Origin: Anniella stebbinsi
Taxonomy: Eukaryota > Chordata > Lepidosauria > Squamata > Anniellidae
Reading direction: 5' to 3'
DNA: 64,000 nt
Assembly: GCA_029215795.1 (NCBI GenBank)
Contig: JARDYH010000001.1
Span: forward strand, 400,805,154-400,869,153
Every line of letters begins with the position of its first letter. The stretch's first letter is position 1. Under the pieces are notes generated by a model. It was not told where the DNA came from, did no database searches, and saw nothing but the letters and a program-made list of their open reading frames with translations. Shown piece by piece: positions 57,805 through 64,000 of the stretch. The position numbers were made by a program, and so were the translations under genes.

Positions 57805-58435
57805 TAGGGATAAGCGAAGCTTTTTTGCTTTGTCCTACATTCAGATTTTTCAAATTCTCAAGTTCTTTCTCTCCCAAATATGTAGAACTTTGCAAATTTT
57901 GGTAAAATCTAATCAAAACCGAAATGAAATGAAATCCTCACCCATCTGTACCAGCCAAATTCAACAGGTACAAGTATTCACAGCAAGGAGAGGACTGTGT
58001 TGTATCTGCCTGCCATGCAGCTATTAAAGATAAAGAGCATGTCAGAAAAAAAGAGGTGGCAACCCAAACGCAGCACCAGCAACTCGGTTGAATACACAGG
58101 AATTCAAACCCAGGTTTATAAGAGCCAACTGCTCTAAGCTGTGGACCAGGATGGACAAATCTGTCAGTTTTGGGCCAGATCTACACCAAGCAGGATATGA
58201 CACTTTGAAAATGGTTTGAAAGCTGTATATGGAGTGTGTCCTGGGCCTCAACAGTTGTCACTACTATTATAAACTGTTTTAAAGCAGTAGTGTAGATCCT
58301 GCCTTGGTTTCTCCCATGTTGGGGTTTTTTAAAAAAAAAACAACCAGGTTCTTTTTGTCCCCAAAATGGAGAACTTAGTGAATTTTGGAAAACTCTTATC
58401 AAAACCAAACTGCATGAAATTCTTATTCATCCCTA
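57805..58435. mobile_element. hAT-type insertion inside the CR1
   Basis: It begins TAGGGATAAGCG and ends TATTCATCCCTA. The flanks TGGGTATA (57797-57804) and AGGGTATT (58436-58443) share six central bases and I read them as a decayed 8-bp duplication. Inside, two stretches of about 115 bp (57836-57951 and 58318-58435) are direct repeats of one another (AGAACTTTGCAAATTTTGG vs AGAACTTAGTGAATTTTGG). A GATCTACAC MITE sits at 58172-58303. Confidence 0.65.
58172..58303. mobile_element. Fold-back MITE, GATCTACAC family, copy 4
   Basis: The left end GGGCCAGATCTACACCAAGC and right end AGCAGTAGTGTAGATCCTGCC are inverted over the ATCTACAC core. The family's centre TGGGCCTCAACAGTTGTCA is present. It is 132 bp, inserted in the hAT at 57805-58435. 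Confidence 0.75.
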
Positions 58436-58593
58436 AGGGTATTGAACTTTTAGACCCAAGAAGTAGTAGTACTAGTTGCTAGGGAGCAACATTAGAGGAC
58501 AACTATAGCCTTGAGGACCTCTTTGTAGACTTCCCAGTGTCATCTGGTCGACCAAGGTGGGCTTTTGGTCTCCTCTGAACAGGCTTTTCTTAA

Positions 58594-59858
<1,265 letters not shown>

Positions 59859-60069
59859 TGACGGGTTTGGCGCAACCTGCATCACGAGGTGTCTCTTTTA
59901 TTGTTCAATGAGTGTGAAACACTTTCCCGTCGCTTGTGACTGTCGTGAAAGTTGACTGATCCAATCCGATCAGGGTGACTGATGTCAAAGCCACGGGTTG
60001 CTCGCTGGCTTGCACAACAGGGTTGAATTTCTTTATTCACTCGGATCAGAACAGTGAACATACACCGTT

Positions 60070-60190
60070 TCATTTTTGCAACAACTCTATGAGATGGGTT
60101 CCCTAAGATTTAATGATTCCAGAGAACATTGAAATTGAGTGGGGATTTGAACCCTAATCTCCAGTCCAAATCCAACCACTACATCCTGCT
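60070..60190 (-). mobile_element. tRNA-headed SINE (family B) fragment, - strand
   Basis: Read on the minus strand there is a head TGTAGTGGTTGGATTTGGAC, a good B-box GGTTCAAATCC (complement of 60145-60155) and CCCCACTCAATTTCAATG, then a decayed middle. It lies in TRPM1 intron 6. Confidence 0.65.
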
Positions 60191-60205
60191 GGAAGAGAGA
60201 CTTGA

Positions 60206-60206
60206 A

Positions 60207-60249
<43 letters not shown>

Positions 60250-60705
60250 TAGTTAGTTCTTACCTGCCTCTCCCTCTGGATCGAGGCAGGGAACAACATC
60301 AAATACAAACAATATAAAATCATTTAGAGCTATACCAGGTCAGCTGAGGGGAGCAGGCACAGATGTGTATCCTGCGCATATGTATGTATACCTCTTCTCC
60401 TAAAGTCTGAAGCAGCTTACAGAAATAATTAAAGCAAAGACAGCAACAGTAAAATCTTAAAAACAGACCACATGTCTTTTTTTTTAAAGAGCAAGTGGTG
60501 AATTAACCAAATAAATTGCCAACATCAATAGAATAGTGCCGTGGTTATAACTCTCCAGTTCAGTTGTCAAAAGCCTGTGAAAATAAATGGGCCTTATTCC
60601 AAATGACTCCAGAGGAAGAGCACTGTCTCGGAGCCTCCACTGAAAAGACCCTATTTCAAGCAGTATGCAGATATCGGTGACTCCGCTTGATATTTCTCTG
60701 CGCAC
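60206..60705 (-). mobile_element. LINE tails with (ATT)n, - strand
   Basis: About 44 bases of (ATT)n are followed by TTACCTGCCTCTCCCTCTGG and ATCGAGGCAGGGAACAACATC, the complement of the tail seen at 41023 and 30836. From about 60380 to 60705 an older minus-strand LINE remnant follows (TCTGAAGCAGCTTACAG, TGGAGCCTCCACTGAAAAG). Confidence 0.6.
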
Positions 60706-61527
60706 GCACTTCTTGCTACCAGCAGTGAATGAAGGCTCATCACGGACTCTTTCATGGCTGCAAATGCCATGAGTAATTGTATCTGTGAATCATGACCAAT
60801 GACGGTTCCCTAGAGCGCGTGTCTGTATAACATGTACGATTTCTATACACACATTTGTTGTCTGCATGGGTTATATTGGCTTGTACATGCACATTTTTGT
60901 TCATGTTACAAACATCATTTGTGAAGCAAGTCTCGGGTATGTAGATCCTGAGAATTACAAGCCTGTTTTCTTATGAAGCAGCAATTAACAGGAGGATCTC
61001 TTCCTCTCACTCCACTCGTATGGACAATGGCCTAACCTGCTTGCTTGCACTTTCCATCTGTCTTCTGTAGACGTGCCGGGAGGTGCATAGTACTTGTCAA
61101 ACAAGCACACTGGCCTGAGAGATAAGACAGTCCTGAGAGGCAAGATACACTGTATAAATAATTGAATGTGTCCTTCCCCCCCCCCTTTTTTTTTATAGTT
61201 GGGTTTGCTTTCTTCCTTGTATGCTGAATTATTCCACATTGTCTGTGAAACCGGTGCCATGAATCAGGAAATGTACCAAAGCTAACAGGTCTTCGACTGC
61301 TCGCCCCACATGGCAAACACATGTGGCTGCTAATTGATGCCCTGAGTGAGAATCCTGGCAGAGAGGCAAAAGGATCTAACGGGCACAAAGGCCGACCTGT
61401 CGCCAAGGCTCAGGCTCTGAACCTGCTCCAAATCCCAGGGCTCAGTCCTAAAATATGGATAGAGGGGCATATTTCTCCCTCTTCCATAATACTAAACTCT
61501 CACTCGCCCCATGTAAATGATCTGCAA
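60706..61527 (+). other. Unassigned TRPM1 intron 6 sequence
   Basis: No exon, RNA gene or well-preserved repeat is recognised. Confidence 0.4.
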
Positions 61528-61690
61528 TAGATTCAAGACAGAGGGGGAAAAAGGTGCTTCTTCACACACAGCATCGTTATGGAATTAGCTGCCACGGGGT
61601 GGTCACTGGTTTAGGTCCGTCTAGACGGGGATGAGAGAAATCCTTGGAAGAGGATAGGGTCTATCATTGGCTACTAGGGGCTGCCTATAT
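61528..61690 (+). mobile_element. CR1 LINE fragment, + strand
   Basis: AGACAGAGGGGGAAAAAGGTGC, CTTCACACACAGCATCGTTATGG, and the phrase GGCTACTAGGGGCTGCCTATATGC follow the CR1 3' order seen at 49760-49920. Diverged. Confidence 0.65.
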
Positions 61691-62999
61691 GCTTTGAAAG
61701 CCCCACGGTGGCGCTGCGTCAGTTATATGACGCAGCAGCCACCTTGCAGCCATCGTGTAGCTTTCTTGCAAAGCTGCGAATTAAAAGAAGTCAGGGACTT
61801 AACCCTGCCTTTTTCGCTGGAGCGAGGCGAGTACTTTTGTTAAAGCCTGTGTATGGTTGCTAGAAAGTTGTATGCATTTCATACAAATCCATGCATATAT
61901 ATTAAAAAGAGGGGGGGAATTATTGGTTCCTGTGGGCCCCACATTGGGGACCCGCAGCCTAGAATGCTTTTCAAGGACTAAAGAAGCACAGTTCTCCTTC
62001 ACAGATCAGAACCAGCACATCAGTGTTACATCCAGTTGGACCACTGTTGAATGTTGGGAGACTGCTGACTGACACTCATTGGATCCTGGTACTCTTGGTT
62101 TTGACATCCTTCCCCCATCCATTCTACCTGGCCCAATAGCTTGCACATGCTTGCACATGTGTGAACACGCAGACACACCCACACCTATCTTTCTTCTTGA
62201 GATCTGTCATTGTAAAACAAGGCAAGAGCAGTAACACTCTGGTTCTAAGGGCCAGACTAGATGTCACAATGGAGGTGTGTGGATGGTCCTCGGCACCAGC
62301 AACTATGTTCCCGGCACCAGTGCATCCTTCTGACCCACGGCGCCATTGTGTCCTTTCCGGGGAGAGATCTCGCGAGATCGCCGGCTTCCCCGCGAAAGGT
62401 CGCCAGTGCCGAGGAGCTGGCAATGCCATGGGGGAGGCAAAAACAATAGCTCTACCCTCTGCTCCTGGGTTCCAGTAAATCCAGCCCTCCCAGGCCCTGT
62501 ATGTTGGGAGTTGTAGACTTTCCTGGGGCCTGGGAGTGGGCGAGGAAATGGCAGATCCACCATTTTAAGACAGATCCGTCCTAAAATGGCTTCCAGGCTT
62601 TGGATTCGGGATTCCGAGGCATACACAGCCCTAGAAGAATGCCCAGATTCTCACAGTTTCCCACCCAGCAGCCCCAAGGCCCGCTATTCAGAACATGACA
62701 ACCTTTCAGGGGCCCTGTGATTGCCTCATCATCCCCTTAGCCCAGGCTAGGAAGAAGCATAGAGCAACGCCATGGGTGTTTTGAAAGTATGGAAATAGTG
62801 TTCAAATAGAGGCTCTCTTCCTCACCTCCCGCTCCCATTTCCATATTGTACAAGGAGTAGAGAATGCGGAATTTCTTCTCCCCTCAGCTTGTTGGGTTTA
62901 AGGATCTAGTCCCCAAGTACACACAATACTGAGTGTAGTATGCAGAGTTTGGGGATAGATCCCCACACACACACTTTTAGCCCTGCAGCTTCCTGACAG
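61691..62999 (+). other. Unassigned, with one hAT end at about 62632
   Basis: At 62615-62632 the phrase GGCATACACAGCCCTA reads as the right end of a hAT like 12918-13417, but I could not locate its partner. CpG-rich sequence occurs at 62340-62420. No exon is recognised. Confidence 0.4.
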
Positions 63000-63023
63000 G
63001 TGACCAAGTCTGCGTGGATCACT

Positions 63024-63104
63024 TGACCGGTGGGCTTCCCTTTGTCATCCTATGCCTGGAGATCACCGCGAGGCAAGGGACAGCAAAAGGGTGCTCAGCT
63101 GTCA
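63024..63104 (+). ncRNA. MIR211: miR-211 precursor hairpin in TRPM1 intron 6
   Basis: The 5' arm contains the miR-204/211 mature sequence at 63036-63057 (22 nt, beginning TTCCCTTTGTC and ending CCTATGCCT). The 3' arm at 63073-63094 reads GGCAAGGGACAGCAAAAGGG, the miR-211-3p pattern. The arms pair through GGGC/GCTC, CCCTTTG/CAAAAGGG and TGCC/GGCA around a loop GGAGATCACCGCG. Lower-stem pairs TGAC/GTCA extend it to 63024 and 63104. By position (TRPM1 intron 6, sense strand) it is miR-211. The mature 5p strand equals that of miR-204 and differs from human miR-211 at two or three 3' positions, as I recall those. It is processed from the TRPM1 transcript, so it should follow TRPM1 expression. Confidence 0.96.
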
Positions 63105-63254
63105 TCTCTGACGTCAACCAGCCCGCGATGGGCCTTGGCAGAGGCGGAGGCCATTTTGCAAAGGCCGCATCATTACGTGTCCGTTCCGTGCTGCTTCTGC
63201 TGTCTTGAAATCAAGAGCAGAGTTATTTCGCTGTTGTTCTTTTAGATTTCATGG

Positions 63255-63755
63255 TGTCATGCCTCTGTAAGTTCTAACGAAAAAGTGTGAGGACAACAAA
63301 CAGACCTCTTGAAGGGAAAATACAAATCCTTTATTATACACAAAAATGATCGTTCTCCCTCCTCCAGCAAGACAAAGGTTCTTTAGCCCCTAGGCATTCA
63401 GTTGAACTAACTTAGAGAGAGAGAAAAGAGAACAGAGTCATATCATTAAGACAAATTAGCCTGTAGTGCTTTGTTTGCTAGTCTCTCTGAGCGGCGGGCG
63501 GTCCTGAGTTTGAAGTCTCTCCTCTTTGCTCTCCGCCTCGCCACTGCATTCCTCAACCCCTTTGTCCCAGAAGAGAAAGTACTATCTCTCTCGTTAAGGT
63601 CCTTGTTGCCTTGGGGATTAACTTCCTGCCCAGCCGTGGGAAAGGGCTCTTCTTCTTGCAGTAACTCCCCCGGCTCTTGCATTCCAAAACCAGGATCCGA
63701 GTCACTATCTGAGATTTCATCCCTTTGAAGCAGGGAGTTGGACGTAGACACAACA
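63255..63755 (-). mobile_element. Solo LTR with 5-bp target duplication, - strand
   Basis: A 501-bp unit starting TGTCATGCCTCTG and ending GACACAACA. It is flanked by exact CATGG at 63250-63254 and 63756-63760. On the minus strand it holds an acidic then basic open frame (63446-63751, with ISDSDSDPGFG early and RRRAKRRDFK later) and an AATAAA signal (complement TTTATT at 63331-63336). A 5-bp duplication and TG...CA ends identify an LTR-retroelement insertion reduced to one LTR; the family is not named. It is antisense to TRPM1 and ends 140 bp before exon 7. Confidence 0.88.
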
Positions 63756-63895
63756 CATGGATTATTCAGGCGCTTTCCTTTTTTTCACGCGCCCCTGATA
63801 ATGGCACGGTGTCCCGGCCAATGGAGACGCTGAAGTTTCCACTCTTTCGAAACATTTTACTTGCCAATTAACGTCCGCTCTGCTTCATTCCACAG

Positions 63896-64000
63896 GGCTG
63901 GGGCAGGGCGTCCCTGTGGTCGGACTGATCATTGAAGGGGGCCCCAACGTGATCTCCATTGTCTTGGAATGCCTGCGCGAGGAGCCGCCGCTTCCCGTCG
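63896..64000 (+). CDS. TRPM1: TRPM1 coding exon 7 (partial, runs off the window)
   Basis: The first two bases complete an Arg codon split from exon 6. The exon then encodes [20 protein letters not shown] and [14 protein letters not shown] up to the window edge. The GLIIEGG and REEPPLP residues fit TRPM1 (TRPM3 has ALIVEGG and RDTPPVP as I recall). The usual Tyr of VLEYL is Cys here. The acceptor is GCTTCATTCCACAG. The donor, the rest of the homology domain and the channel pore lie beyond position 64000. Confidence 0.95.

Noticed and set aside
63014..63245. Open frames over the miR-211 hairpin
   Set aside because: The conserved feature there is the RNA hairpin; these frames have no relatives and no exon borders.

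Overview
This is vertebrate nuclear DNA, most likely from a squamate reptile. The evidence is the mix of CR1 and L2-type LINEs, tRNA-headed SINEs, many short hAT-type and other DNA transposons with intact target-site duplications, and long microsatellites. No prokaryotic, organellar or viral genome features are seen. The taxon is inferred from repeat types only; the protein-coding assignment does not depend on it.

One protein-coding gene is identifiable: the 5' part of TRPM1 (melastatin) on the + strand. Seven coding exons splice in frame: 38086-38208, 56272-56351, 57083-57281, 58621-58834, 59233-59357, 59682-59853 and 63896 to the window end. They encode about 339 residues: the long alternative N-terminus and the start of the TRPM homology domain. 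The splice phases agree throughout, and each junction has AG/GT borders. The last intron before the window edge holds a miR-211 hairpin (63024-63104). This is the host-gene arrangement known from mammals, and it independently confirms the gene as TRPM1 rather than TRPM3.

Positions 1-38000 lie upstream of TRPM1 and hold no recognisable gene. They contain transposable elements, microsatellites and unassigned, apparently unique sequence. Position 38000-56000 is the 18 kb first intron, similarly rich in repeats, with a near-perfect 104-bp hairpin and an M-box-like site near the first exon. Position 56000-64000 carries the closely spaced exons; their introns are partly built from CR1, hAT and LTR insertions, some very close to splice sites.

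The most unusual repeat is a 355-bp, CpG-dense family with short terminal inverted repeats (GGCC[C/T]CCTCCACA) and apparent 3-bp target duplications. It is present five times: 1451, 10757, 34466, 43014 and 50495. Two copies 9 kb apart differ at only two positions, so the family moved recently. Other well-bounded insertions are two fold-back hAT elements (5824, 8735), a GC-rich 856-bp hAT nested in an L2 LINE (19632), a 500-bp hAT (12918), and a solo LTR with a 5-bp duplication (63255). All repeat and family assignments come from reading the sequence, not from a database search.
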